NCBI GenBank assembly: GCA_000344275.1 | Contig: AORU01000001.1 | Location: 214,765-278,764 of the forward strand | Source: Streptococcus oralis subsp. tigurinus AZ_3a | GTDB lineage: Bacteria > Bacillota > Bacilli > Lactobacillales > Streptococcaceae | Direction of reading: 5' to 3' | DNA length: 64,000 nucleotides | Shown: piece by piece, positions 19,204 through 27,832 of the stretch | How the letters are laid out: every line of letters begins with the position of its first letter | Position numbering within the stretch: position 1 is the first letter of the stretch | Translations under genes and position numbers: made by a program | Notes under the pieces: generated by a model | What the model was told of the DNA's origin: nothing | Seen by the model: the letters and a program-made list of their open reading frames with translations, nothing else | Database searches by the model: none

Positions 19204-19257
19204 CTAGCCCGAGTACCTCAACAACAAAGCAAATTGATTAAACTTAGCTGTTTTCAT
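19204..19257 (-). CDS. leuL: leucine leader peptide (17 aa)
   Basis: A 17-codon ORF, MKTAKFNQFALLLRYSG, with a strong AGGAG site 10 nt upstream and a run of three leucine codons (TTG TTG TTG) at codons 11-13. It lies 30-40 nt after the predicted transcription start and 46 nt before the attenuator stem. This is the classic layout of ribosome-mediated attenuation: stalling at Leu codons when charged tRNA-Leu is scarce should favour the antiterminator. It is not a T-box; no specifier stem or UGGN motif is seen. Confidence 0.85.
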   Translation of the reverse strand: MKTAKFNQFALLLRYSG

Positions 19258-19293
19258 GTTTGACTTTCTCCTTCGTTTGATATCTTGTTTAGT

Positions 19294-19322
19294 ATTTTAG
19301 CATAGCTAAAAACACTTGTCAA
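19294..19322 (-). promoter_or_regulatory. promoter of the leu operon
   Basis: TTGACA (19317-19322), 17-bp spacer, extended TGC-TAAAAT (-10 at 19294-19299). Confidence 0.88.
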
Positions 19323-19406
19323 GAAAAAATCCATTATTTTCTGAAAATTTCTTCAGTAAAGAATATTTTGCTAATTGAAAGTATTTGAAAACTCAAGCGA
19401 ATTCCC

Positions 19407-20063
19407 CTATTTTTTCACGGTTAGGTTCCAACTTCTTTCTATCAATTTCAGTACCATTTCATCTGACAAAGTATCATCAAGTGCCAGACTAAGCCAGTAG
19501 CGTTTGTTCATATGAAAAGCTGGATAAATGCCCTTTTGTGAAAGAAAATCAGCTACTTGGTCGTGTTTGATATTGACTGCTTCGACTAGCCCTTCTCTCC
19601 CCTTATCTAGCCTATCCCATGGAATTCTCATCAAAACAGCATACCACTTTTGATTGCCTTCATGACGCAATACAGCTGTATCAGGTGATTTTTCCCACAG
19701 ATACTCCAACTGATTACCATACTTTTCCTGAACTTGAGCCATGATACGCTTAGTCTGAGGACAGATAAAATCCTGCACATCAAAGCAAGCCTTCCGAATC
19801 TGGTAAAGAATCTCCAAACAAGCCTCACGGACACTTCCGACAAAACTCCCACGCATACTTTCCATATGTACCTGGGGATAGAGATCACCCGTTTCCTGGT
19901 CAAAGACAAGAAAACTCACATTATCAGTAGTGATGGAGACTGTCATGAAAAATTCACCCTGCAAAATCTGGCAACTATAGGTCCAGACTTCCCCATTTTC
20001 CACAAAACCATAGGCATGGGCTTTTTCTTTATTAAACTGATAGGAGTTAAAAATTTCAAACAT
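19407..20063 (-). CDS. MmcQ/YjbR-family protein
   Basis: This 218-aa protein has a C-terminal MmcQ/YjbR (CyaY-like fold) domain, recognised by the region KSPDTAVLRHEGNQKWYAVLM and the ending HMNKRYWLSLALDDTLSD typical of the family. The N-terminal half (about 1-95) is an extension rich in aromatic residues, as seen in the longer members in Firmicutes. A DNA-binding role has been proposed for the family; the biological function is unknown. The start region has no clear Shine-Dalgarno and sits 8 nt past the cutC terminator hairpin, so it may depend on read-through. Confidence 0.75.
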   Translation of the reverse strand: MFEIFNSYQFNKEKAHAYGFVENGEVWTYSCQILQGEFFMTVSITTDNVSFLVFDQETGDLYPQVHMESMRGSFVGSVREACLEILYQIRKACFDVQDFICPQTKRIMAQVQEKYGNQLEYLWEKSPDTAVLRHEGNQKWYAVLMRIPWDRLDKGREGLVEAVNIKHDQVADFLSQKGIYPAFHMNKRYWLSLALDDTLSDEMVLKLIERSWNLTVKK

Positions 20064-20070
20064 AAGTGAA

Positions 20071-20094
20071 AACTGCTACCAAAAGCTAGCAGTT
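20071..20094 (-). terminator. weak terminator after cutC
   Basis: AACTGCTA/TAGCAGTT stem, 8-nt loop, followed only by TTTTC. It lies immediately before the MmcQ-family start and is probably leaky. Confidence 0.5.
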
Positions 20095-20106
20095 CCTTTC
20101 TATTTT

Positions 20107-20739
20107 TTAAAAGACAACCTTGGTTCCATGCAATTGTGTCACACCCAGCTGGTCGATAAAGGTTTGACGGTTGTCCAAGTCAATCCCCCCACCTGGTAGA
20201 ATTTCAATTTTACCTTTAGCATGTTCTAAAATTCTGTGATAATGAGCGAAACGTTTCTCTAGCGAGTCCCCAGAAACTCCAGCACGAGTTAGGATACGGT
20301 TAACACCAGCTTGGCTGAGCCAGTCAATGGCTTCCAACTGGTCTTCATCACTCAATTCATCAAAGGCCATGTGAAAGACAATTTCCATTCCTTTAGATGC
20401 GGCAATCAGCTTCTCAAGATTAGCCTTATCCAACTTCTTATCAGCAGTTAAAGCCCCAAATACAACCCCTTGACTTCCAGCCTGTGCAGTCAAACGAATA
20501 TCTTCTAGCATAATCGCTATTTCTATATCAGTATAGACAAAGTCGCCACCACGAGGACGAATCATAGTCATGATGGTGGTGTCGTAGTTAGCTGCCAGTT
20601 CAACCGCCGCCTTGGTCACTCCATAGCTAGGTGTTGTTCCACCCACTGCTAGATTGTCACAAAGTTCGATTCGACGAGCTCCAGCCTGCATCGCTTTTTC
20701 TAGCAAGGTCACATTTTCAGCACAAAATTCGTAAATCAT
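20107..20739 (-). CDS. cutC: CutC family protein
   Basis: A TIM-barrel protein (210 aa) of the CutC family, historically linked to copper homeostasis although the enzymatic activity is uncertain. Motifs include ARRIELCDNLAVGGTTPSYG (about 22-41), MIRPRGGDFVYTDIEI, VFGALTADKKLD, and the C-terminal GGGI loop. Start MIYEFCAEN has the ribosome binding site AAGGAGAATCAA. An extended -10 (TGATATAAT) lies just upstream at about 20770. Confidence 0.88.
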   Translation of the reverse strand: MIYEFCAENVTLLEKAMQAGARRIELCDNLAVGGTTPSYGVTKAAVELAANYDTTIMTMIRPRGGDFVYTDIEIAIMLEDIRLTAQAGSQGVVFGALTADKKLDKANLEKLIAASKGMEIVFHMAFDELSDEDQLEAIDWLSQAGVNRILTRAGVSGDSLEKRFAHYHRILEHAKGKIEILPGGGIDLDNRQTFIDQLGVTQLHGTKVVF

Positions 20740-20832
20740 TTGATTCTCCTTGATGTTTTCTTTAAATTTATTATATCATATTATTTTAAATATGCTTTCA
20801 TTTTTATCAAGGCAAATAACTACTATTCTTAT

Positions 20833-21192
20833 CTATTCTTTGTCAGGAATGACTTTAAAGAGATAGTAGGTGATAAAGATAGTCAAGGCTCCCAGACCGA
20901 TTTTGACTGGCAAAAGAGGGGCAAAATAAATAGAAATCCCCATCAAGATATAGATAGATACGATGATTTTTTTCTTACGTTCTCGCGCGATTGACTTGGT
21001 TTCCCGAAAGTCCGCTACATAAGTCTGATAAAGCTTTGTATGATAAAGCCAGTCTTCAAAACGCTTAGAAGATTTTGAAAAGCAAGCGATAGCTAACAAA
21101 AGAAAGGGCGTTGTTGGTAAAAGTGGTAGGACAACTCCAATAACAGCTAAAGCCAGTGAAATAAAGCCAATACTGAGGTAAATGATACGCAT
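20833..21192 (-). CDS. YbaN family (DUF454) membrane protein
   Basis: A 119-aa inner-membrane protein with the DUF454 motif VLPLLPTTPFLLLAIACFSKSSKRFEDWL in its first half and two further hydrophobic stretches near the C-terminus. I choose the start MRIIYLSIG because GGAGAAATC directly precedes it; a longer reading adds a non-conserved 20-residue leader. Family function is unknown. Confidence 0.82.
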   Translation of the reverse strand: MRIIYLSIGFISLALAVIGVVLPLLPTTPFLLLAIACFSKSSKRFEDWLYHTKLYQTYVADFRETKSIARERKKKIIVSIYILMGISIYFAPLLPVKIGLGALTIFITYYLFKVIPDKE

Positions 21193-21261
21193 GATTTCTC
21201 CTAGATAAATTACTCTTCCCCTAGTTTCGCATACAAGGGGGAAATTTGTCAAGCCTCAAAC

Positions 21262-21293
21262 AAAAAGAGCCTGAAATTCAATTTCAGGACTCT
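21262..21293 (-). terminator. terminator after topA
   Basis: AGAGTCCTGAAAT/ATTTCAGGCTCT stem (one mismatch) with a TGA loop and TTTTTG tail. Confidence 0.85.
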
Positions 21294-21298
21294 GCATT

Positions 21299-23386
21299 TT
21301 ATTTAATTTTCTCTTCTTCGTAGTCGCCATTACTACATACAACCTGCTTGCCACCACCACGGACTTTTTTCTCCACAAGGAAGTGTCCGCATTTTGGACA
21401 GTCACGGCCAATTGGTTTGTCCCAGGAAGTAAATTCACATTCTGGGTAACGATTGCAACCATAGAAGATACGATTGCGCTTGGTTTTGCGTTCGATGATT
21501 TGTCCTTGATGACAGCTTGGACACTCGACTCCAATCTCTTTGACAATCGCTTGTGTATGACGGCAATCTGGAAAATTGCTACAAGCATAGAATTTACCAA
21601 AACGTCCTAGCTTAATCACCATCGGACTACCACAAACTTCACAGTCAAATCCAGCTGGCTCATCCTTGATCTGGATTTTTTCCATTTCGGATTCAGCCTT
21701 GGCCACTTCTTTAGAGAATGGTTTGTAAAAGGCATCAATGACACGTTGCCATTGCTCTTTACCAACTTCGACATCATCCAGTTTCCCTTCCATCTCAGCT
21801 GTGAAGGTCACGTTTACGATATCTGGGAAATATTCAACAATGAGTTTATTAACAATTTCTCCCAGTTCTGTCGGTTCAAAGCGTTTAGCTGCCAGACGAA
21901 CGTAGTAGCGTTTTTGAATGGTTTCTATAGTCGGAGCATAGGTTGACGGACGTCCAACACCATTTTCTTCCAAGGTCTTGATAAGCGTCGCTTCTGAATA
22001 GCGAGCAGGTGGTTGGGTGAAATGTTGTTCTGGCTTGCTATTGACTTGCTTGACCACATCTCCAACAGCCATATCCGGTAACATCTTATTCTTATCTGAG
22101 TCATTGTAAATAGCAAGATAACCATCAAACTTAACTTGGCTTCCATTTGCCGCAAACTGAACCCCATTTTGAGAGAGCTTAACAGCCATGGTATCAAAGA
22201 TAGCGCCTGTCATCTGGCTGGCCACAAAACGGTTCCAGATAAGGGTATAGAGCTTGAGTTGGTCTTTGTCCAAGTACTTAGCGATGCTTTCAGGTGTGTT
22301 GAAGACACTAGATGGACGAATGGCTTCGTGAGCATCTTGAGCACCTGATGCATTCTTGACCCTGCTACCATGCTTGGAATACTTGCTACCAAAACGGTCG
22401 TTAATGTAGCTTGCAGCTTCGTTCTGAGCTACTGGACTAATACGAGTCGAGTCTGTACGCATATAGGTAATCAAACCTTGCACACCTGATCCGATATTGA
22501 TCCCTTCATAGAGCTGTTGAGCCACCATCATGGTCTTTCGAGTACGGAAATTAATTTTGTTAGCCGCATCCATCTGCATGGTTGAAGTCGTATAAGGTAG
22601 GGGCGCATTGCGTTTGCGTTCTTTCTTATCTACCTGGTCTACCGTGAAATCTTTACTAGTCAAATGGGACAAGACTTCTTTGACTTCTTCGTTGGTGGTC
22701 AATTTCATCTTTTTGCCATTCATACCATAGAAAGAAGCCTGAAATTGCTTGGTACCCTTCTTAAAGACACCATCAATTGTCCAGTATTCTTCCGGTTGGA
22801 AGGCATTGATTTCATTTTCACGGTCAATAATGAGCTTAAGAGCAACAGACTGCACGCGTCCTGCTGATAAGCCCTTCTTGACCTTTTTCCACAAAATAGG
22901 CGAAATCGAATACCCTACCAAGCGGTCTAAGACTCGACGAGCTTGTTGGGCGTCGACCAAGTCCATATCAATCTTGCGAGGTTCTTTAAAGGCATTTTTT
23001 ACCGCGTCCTTGGTGATTTCATTAAAGACTACACGGTTGGCATCATTCTCGTCCAAGTTGAGAATGTGAGCCAAATGCCAGGAAATTGCTTCTCCTTCAC
23101 GGTCCGGGTCACTCGCCAGAAAGACTTTATTGGCCTTTTTGGCTTCTTTTTTCAAGTCATTGATGAGAGGACCTTTTCCTCGGATATTGATATACTGCGG
23201 TTCATAGTTATTTTCAATGTCGACCGACATACTGGATTTTTTCAAATCACGGATATGCCCGACACTGGCTAAAACCTTGTAGTTTCTGCCTAGATATTTC
23301 TCAATCGTTTTCGCCTTAGCAGGCGACTCTACGATGACTAGATTTTTTTTAACTGTTGATTTTTTCTTCTTTGTTGCCGTAGCCAC
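21299..23386 (-). CDS. topA: DNA topoisomerase I
   Basis: Type IA topoisomerase (695 aa) relaxing negative supercoils. The Toprim domain begins [18 protein letters not shown] (about 16-33) with [15 protein letters not shown] further on. The active-site Tyr is in [14 protein letters not shown]. Three C-terminal zinc-ribbon-like modules are seen (CEVCG...CSNFPDC, CPSCH...CNRYPEC, CPKCG...C); the last lacks a fourth Cys. The start is GTG (VATATKKKK), with AAAAGG 8 nt upstream; a TTG further upstream would add six non-conserved residues. Together with gyrase (gyrA, 42.3 kb) it sets supercoiling. Confidence 0.96.
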   Translation of the reverse strand: MATATKKKKSTVKKNLVIVESPAKAKTIEKYLGRNYKVLASVGHIRDLKKSSMSVDIENNYEPQYINIRGKGPLINDLKKEAKKANKVFLASDPDREGEAISWHLAHILNLDENDANRVVFNEITKDAVKNAFKEPRKIDMDLVDAQQARRVLDRLVGYSISPILWKKVKKGLSAGRVQSVALKLIIDRENEINAFQPEEYWTIDGVFKKGTKQFQASFYGMNGKKMKLTTNEEVKEVLSHLTSKDFTVDQVDKKERKRNAPLPYTTSTMQMDAANKINFRTRKTMMVAQQLYEGINIGSGVQGLITYMRTDSTRISPVAQNEAASYINDRFGSKYSKHGSRVKNASGAQDAHEAIRPSSVFNTPESIAKYLDKDQLKLYTLIWNRFVASQMTGAIFDTMAVKLSQNGVQFAANGSQVKFDGYLAIYNDSDKNKMLPDMAVGDVVKQVNSKPEQHFTQPPARYSEATLIKTLEENGVGRPSTYAPTIETIQKRYYVRLAAKRFEPTELGEIVNKLIVEYFPDIVNVTFTAEMEGKLDDVEVGKEQWQRVIDAFYKPFSKEVAKAESEMEKIQIKDEPAGFDCEVCGSPMVIKLGRFGKFYACSNFPDCRHTQAIVKEIGVECPSCHQGQIIERKTKRNRIFYGCNRYPECEFTSWDKPIGRDCPKCGHFLVEKKVRGGGKQVVCSNGDYEEEKIK

Positions 23387-23421
23387 ACTATCACACCTTT
23401 TCAAAGTAATAAACTTTATAA

Positions 23422-23450
23422 AGTGTAAACCATTTTGCCATAACTGTCAA
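23422..23450 (-). promoter_or_regulatory. promoter of topA
   Basis: TTGACA (23445-23450), 17-bp spacer, TACACT (23422-23427). Confidence 0.75.
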
Positions 23451-23503
23451 GACTTAGCTCCTATATATAGAAGAAAAGTTTATCTGAGTGAACAAATTTC
23501 TCC

Positions 23504-24352
23504 TTAAAATTCAAACTCAGCCAACACATCTTGACCACTGCTAATCAGCTTTGCCCCCTCTTGGATCAGGTGGTGACAGCCATCTGAATGGCCATCTAAA
23601 ATGTTTCCTGGAATGGCAAAAACATCACGCCCTTCCTCCATAGCTCGCTCACAGGTGATGAGACTACCAGAACGCATCCTTGCCTCTGCTACAATCACAC
23701 CACGGCAAAGGCCAGCAATGATGCGATTACGAGCTGGAAAGTGAAATTTCAAGGGTTCTTCACCAGGTCCATACTCGCTAAGTACCAAATGGTGATTGCC
23801 AATGTATTCCTGCAAACGTTTATTGGCTCGGGGATAGAAAACATCCAATCCTGTTCCAATGACAGCAATTGTTCTTCCTCCATTCTGGAGTGCAGCCATA
23901 TGGGCAGCCGTATCAATCCCTTTGGCTAAACCACTGACCACGATTAACTCGTTTTCCAAACCTTGAATGACTCTCTGAACCGACTTTGCTCCCTGACTAG
24001 AACATGAACGGCTCCCTACAACAGCAACCTTTGGAAACTTTAACAAGTCCAGATTTCCTTTATAAAACAAGAGCGCTGGAGCATCATAAATCTCACTCAG
24101 ATTCCAAGGATAACAGTCATCAAGAATAGAAAAGGATGGAAATTTCTGAAACTCCTTCTCCAACTGTGCATCATCTATCTGGAAATAGCGTTCCATAAAG
24201 ACAGCAGGATTACGGCATCCAGATATTTCTGCAATATCACCTAGCAAGAGCTCCTGATCTACAGTCTCGTCGTATTCAAGAACAGTTAAAATTTGTTGAT
24301 TTGTCAGCCCAGCTTTTCTCAATTTATAAATCTCATAGTTTGTAATCTTCAT
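23504..24352 (-). CDS. dprA: DNA processing protein DprA
   Basis: DprA (282 aa) loads RecA on incoming single strands during transformation and, in pneumococcus, shuts off competence by binding ComE. An N-terminal helical domain (about 1-90) precedes the extended Rossmann fold with VAVVGSRSCSSQG, VVSGLAKGIDTAAH, IAVIGTGLDVFYP and the PARNRIIAGL loop. The start MKITNYEIYK has GGAGTTGTAT before it. It is transcribed from a ComX com-box, so it is a late competence gene. Confidence 0.96.
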   Translation of the reverse strand: MKITNYEIYKLRKAGLTNQQILTVLEYDETVDQELLLGDIAEISGCRNPAVFMERYFQIDDAQLEKEFQKFPSFSILDDCYPWNLSEIYDAPALLFYKGNLDLLKFPKVAVVGSRSCSSQGAKSVQRVIQGLENELIVVSGLAKGIDTAAHMAALQNGGRTIAVIGTGLDVFYPRANKRLQEYIGNHHLVLSEYGPGEEPLKFHFPARNRIIAGLCRGVIVAEARMRSGSLITCERAMEEGRDVFAIPGNILDGHSDGCHHLIQEGAKLISSGQDVLAEFEF

Positions 24353-24380
24353 ATACAACTCCATTTCTTTTTCTACTCAT

Positions 24381-24400
24381 CTATCTATTCGTAAAAAAAA
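24381..24400 (-). promoter_or_regulatory. ComX (SigX) com-box of dprA
   Basis: TACGAATA at 24386-24393 preceded by a T-rich stretch, exactly the late-competence consensus, about 34 nt before the start codon. The T-rich part is the T-tract of the upstream terminator. Confidence 0.9.
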
Positions 24401-24430
24401 TAAAAAGAAGACCAAGGATCTTCTTTTTTT
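24393..24430 (-). terminator. terminator after the lipoprotein gene
   Basis: AAAAAGAAGA/TCTTCTTTTT stem around a 7-nt loop, then ATTTTTTTTA. It separates the lipoprotein gene from dprA and supplies the T-run of the com-box. Confidence 0.85.
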
Positions 24431-24433
24431 CAT

Positions 24434-25057
24434 TTATTCAGATTTAGTAGTTGACCAGCTACTTTCAACCATCGGTAAGATTGTTTTTAAAGTTTCCCCA
24501 TCCCCTTCAAGTGAAACATAGCGGATTTTACCATCATTTGATCGGAAAACCCAGGTAACGAGGTATTTCCCTGACTTAGCAATTGCATTGACAACATAGG
24601 ATTCATATCCTCCAATGGTCGATTTGGAGCCCCAAACCTTACTGAAATCAGAGCTTTGTTCTTTGGAAGTTAAAATACTAGATGAGACAGTCACAACATC
24701 CAGTTTAGCATATTCTTCTTCGCTGATATTAAACTGCTCAGCCTTGAAGGTATTTAGCGTAACAATGTTGATATCTGTTCCATCGCAATACTGTATATCA
24801 TTTCCACCTTCTACTTCATGGAATCGAACCCATGATTTGGGTACTTTGACAAACCCATACTCATTCGAGCCGATGATTTGCGTCTCTTCATTTTTCGCTT
24901 CAGAAACAGTAGAACTAGAACTACTCGTTTCCTGACTGCTAGAAGAACTAACAACTGCAGTCGAACTTTCTTCGGTTGCAGTTTGCGGCTTACCAGAGCA
25001 TGAAGCTAAAAAAGCACTAACAGTAACTACAGTACCTAAAATTAATAATTTTTTCAT
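24434..25057 (-). CDS. putative lipoprotein, Ser-rich linker
   Basis: A 207-aa protein with a type II signal peptide: KK, a hydrophobic core and lipobox LASC (Cys at residue 20). A low-complexity Ser/Thr linker (about 27-55) follows, then a compact C-terminal domain with GFVKVPKSWVRFHEVEGG and a WVFRSNDGKIRYVSLEGD strand. It would be anchored to the outer face of the membrane. The domain resembles hypothetical streptococcal lipoproteins; I cannot assign a function. It has its own consensus promoter and terminator. Confidence 0.85.
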   Translation of the reverse strand: MKKLLILGTVVTVSAFLASCSGKPQTATEESSTAVVSSSSSQETSSSSSTVSEAKNEETQIIGSNEYGFVKVPKSWVRFHEVEGGNDIQYCDGTDINIVTLNTFKAEQFNISEEEYAKLDVVTVSSSILTSKEQSSDFSKVWGSKSTIGGYESYVVNAIAKSGKYLVTWVFRSNDGKIRYVSLEGDGETLKTILPMVESSWSTTKSE

Positions 25058-25077
25058 CCTACCACCTTTCCATCTGC

Positions 25078-25106
25078 ATTATAAGAAAAATAAGGACTTC
25101 TGTCAA
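25078..25106 (-). promoter_or_regulatory. consensus promoter of the lipoprotein gene
   Basis: TTGACA (25101-25106), 17-bp spacer, TATAAT (25078-25083). Confidence 0.9.
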
Positions 25107-25154
25107 ATTCTAACCTAATCGATTCTGTTAGTTTCTGATTTTATAGCTCTCATT

Positions 25155-25190
25155 AAAAGCAAAAACTCTTGAAAAATCTTCAAGAGTTTT
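25155..25190 (-). terminator. terminator after lepA
   Basis: AAAACTCTTGAA/TTCAAGAGTTTT stem with a short loop and a TTGCTTTT tail on the minus strand. Confidence 0.82.
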
Positions 25191-25201
25191 GTTTTTTATT
25201 T

Positions 25202-27025
25202 CTATTCTTCATCCATGCTTAAGACGCTAAGGAAGGCTTCTTGTGGGACTTCTACTGATCCGATCGCTTTCATCCGTTTCTTACCAGCTTTTTGTTTTTC
25301 AAGGAGTTTGCGTTTACGAGAAACGTCACCACCATAACATTTGGCAAGTACGTTTTTACGAAGGGCCTTGATATCAGTACGAGCTACGATTTTGTGCCCA
25401 ATAGCTGCTTGAATTGGCACCTCAAATTGTTGACGAGGGATGATTTTCTTGAGCTTATCCACGATGAGTTTCCCACGTTCGTAGGCAAAATCCTTGTGAA
25501 CGATAAAGCTAAGGGCATCCACCTTGTCTCCATTGAGAAGGATATCCATTTTGACTAGCTTAGATGGGCGGTACTCTGACAATTCGTAGTCAAAGCTTGC
25601 ATAACCGCGCGTTGAAGACTTAAGCTTATCAAAGAAGTCAAAGACGATTTCAGCAAGTGGAATTTGATAGATAACATTGACACGATTATCATCAATATAG
25701 TCCATGGTCACAAAGTCCCCACGTTTGCGTTGAGCCAGTTCCATCACAGCTCCAACAAACTCCTGTGGTACCATGATTTGCGCCTTGACATACGGTTCTT
25801 CAATGGTCGAAATCTTAGTTGGATCTGGAAATTCAGAGGGGTTAGACACATCCATAGACTCACCATCAGTTTGGTTAACCTTATAGATAACAGATGGAGC
25901 TGTCATGATGAGGTCAATATTGAACTCACGCTCTAAACGCTCTTGGATAACATCCATATGGAGAAGTCCAAGGAATCCACAACGAAAACCAAATCCAAGC
26001 GCCTGAGATATTTCTGGTTCAAACTGCAAGCTGGCATCGTTGAGCTGCAATTTTTCAAGGGCTTCACGAAGGTCATTGTACTTGTTTGACTCAATTGGAT
26101 AAAGACCTGCAAAGACCATAGGATTCATTTGCTTGTAGCCATGTAATGGCTCTGCCGCAGGATTGGTTGCCAAGGTAACTGTATCACCCACACGAGTGTC
26201 TTGAACCGTCTTGATGGAAGCCGCAATATAACCAACGTCACCAGTCGCAAGGAAATCGCGCCCGACTGCTTTCGGCGTGAAAATTCCGACCTCCGTCACA
26301 TCAAAGGTCTTGCCATTGCTCATGAGTTGAATCTTATCGCCAGGTTTGACCACTCCGTCCATAACACGAACTTGGAGAATAACCCCGCGGTAAGCATCGT
26401 AGACAGAGTCGAAAATCAAGGCCTTTAATGGAGCTGAAACATCACCAGTTGGTGCGGGAACTTTCTCTACGATCTGCTCAAGAATTTCTTCAATACCAAT
26501 ACCAGCTTTGGCTGAAGCTAAGACTGCTTCGCTGGCATCCAGTCCGATGACATCCTCAATCTCTGTACGCACACGCTCTGGATCGGCTGCTGGTAGGTCA
26601 ATCTTGTTAATGACGGGCAAGATTTCCAAATCATTGTCCAAGGCTAGATAAACGTTGGCAAGAGTTTGTGCCTCAATTCCTTGCGCAGCATCAACCACCA
26701 AAATCGCTCCTTCACAGGCTGCTAGCGAACGCGACACTTCATAGGTAAAGTCCACATGCCCTGGTGTGTCAATTAAGTGGAAAATATAGGTCTCGCCATC
26801 TTTAGCAGTGTAATTAAGCTCAATGGCATTCAACTTAATGGTAATCCCACGTTCACGCTCAAGATCCATACTATCCAGAAGCTGGGCTTGCATTTCACGA
26901 CTAGAAACGGTCTCCGTCTTTTCTAAAATGCGGTCTGCTAGCGTTGATTTCCCGTGGTCAATATGGGCAATAATAGAGAAGTTCCGGATCTTCTCCTGTC
27001 GTTGTTTCAATTCTTCTAAGTTCAT
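25202..27025 (-). CDS. lepA: elongation factor 4 (LepA)
   Basis: Ribosome-associated GTPase (607 aa). G motifs: [11 protein letters not shown] (about 19-29), RGITIK (switch I), DTPGHVDF, and [11 protein letters not shown]-Tu-like domain 2 and EF-G-like domains III and V follow. The C-terminal LepA-specific domain ends with [20 protein letters not shown]. Standard length, monocistronic. Confidence 0.97.
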   Translation of the reverse strand: MNLEELKQRQEKIRNFSIIAHIDHGKSTLADRILEKTETVSSREMQAQLLDSMDLERERGITIKLNAIELNYTAKDGETYIFHLIDTPGHVDFTYEVSRSLAACEGAILVVDAAQGIEAQTLANVYLALDNDLEILPVINKIDLPAADPERVRTEIEDVIGLDASEAVLASAKAGIGIEEILEQIVEKVPAPTGDVSAPLKALIFDSVYDAYRGVILQVRVMDGVVKPGDKIQLMSNGKTFDVTEVGIFTPKAVGRDFLATGDVGYIAASIKTVQDTRVGDTVTLATNPAAEPLHGYKQMNPMVFAGLYPIESNKYNDLREALEKLQLNDASLQFEPEISQALGFGFRCGFLGLLHMDVIQERLEREFNIDLIMTAPSVIYKVNQTDGESMDVSNPSEFPDPTKISTIEEPYVKAQIMVPQEFVGAVMELAQRKRGDFVTMDYIDDNRVNVIYQIPLAEIVFDFFDKLKSSTRGYASFDYELSEYRPSKLVKMDILLNGDKVDALSFIVHKDFAYERGKLIVDKLKKIIPRQQFEVPIQAAIGHKIVARTDIKALRKNVLAKCYGGDVSRKRKLLEKQKAGKKRMKAIGSVEVPQEAFLSVLSMDEE

Positions 27026-27053
27026 GATGCTCTTCCTTTCAGGGTATCTATTA

Positions 27054-27082
27054 ATTATAAATTGTTTTTAACATTTTGACAA
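27054..27082 (-). promoter_or_regulatory. promoter of lepA
   Basis: TTGTCA (27077-27082), 17-bp spacer, TATAAT (27054-27059). Confidence 0.82.
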
Positions 27083-27103
27083 GACCATACCCTGCTAGGA
27101 GTA

Positions 27104-27832
27104 CTAATCTTCGGCAATAAAGCCATCATTCTCGATAAAGTGGTGTTCTGTCATTCCTTGGTCAGTAAAGACAATCCCATGAAGGACACCGCCATAGACA
27201 GCTCCTCCATCCATGCCAATCTTGCCATCTTCTGTCATCCAAAGCTCAGCAGTACCTCGGTCTTGCTTTAGCAAACCATAAACTGGTGTATGCCCAAAGA
27301 CAACGGTTTTCCCAGTATGATTTTCGGCTTCGTGGAATGGTTTTCTGAGCCAGACTTTCTTGTAATCAGTCGTTTCATGCCAGTCTTCCAAGGTCAAATC
27401 AATACCCGCATGAACAAAGATATACTTGTCTGTCTCTACCACAAATGGCATTTGACGAATAAATTCGACCAAGTCTGCCGCTTCTGTCGCAACACGTTTG
27501 GCATCTTCTACGCCATTAACTGGCGCATCCAAGGGACGACCTAAAATAGAGTTAATGGTTGTATCTCCACCATTGCGGCGATAATGGTCATAGCTTTCTT
27601 CTGGGTCATCGAGCCAAGTCAGAAACATATACTCGTGGTTTCCTGATAGACAGATAGCTCCATGATTGTCGACCAAGTCTTTGACCATTTCTAGAACACG
27701 GCGACTGTCTTCACCTCGGTCAATCAAATCCCCCAGAAAGAGCAACTGAGTTTGACCATCCCAGGTTTTGAGCAGATCTTCCAGCATACCTGCTTTTCCA
27801 TGGACATCTCCAATTGCATAATAGTCTGTCAT
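27104..27832 (-). CDS. metallophosphoesterase (PPP-type)
   Basis: A 242-aa calcineurin-like phosphoesterase with all PPP motifs: GDVHGK (8-13), GDLIDRGEDS (about 34-43), GNHEYM (about 65-70), and later HAGID and GHTPVYG histidines. It resembles PrpE/ApaH-type serine/threonine phosphatases or Ap4A hydrolases. The substrate cannot be decided from sequence. It directly abuts the recN stop and is the last gene of the xseA-recN operon. Confidence 0.85.
   Translation of the reverse strand: MTDYYAIGDVHGKAGMLEDLLKTWDGQTQLLFLGDLIDRGEDSRRVLEMVKDLVDNHGAICLSGNHEYMFLTWLDDPEESYDHYRRNGGDTTINSILGRPLDAPVNGVEDAKRVATEAADLVEFIRQMPFVVETDKYIFVHAGIDLTLEDWHETTDYKKVWLRKPFHEAENHTGKTVVFGHTPVYGLLKQDRGTAELWMTEDGKIGMDGGAVYGGVLHGIVFTDQGMTEHHFIENDGFIAED

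Noticed and set aside
19093..19290. T-box riboswitch before leuA
   Set aside because: No stem I, specifier loop or TGGN antiterminator motif; a leader peptide with three Leu codons explains the structure.
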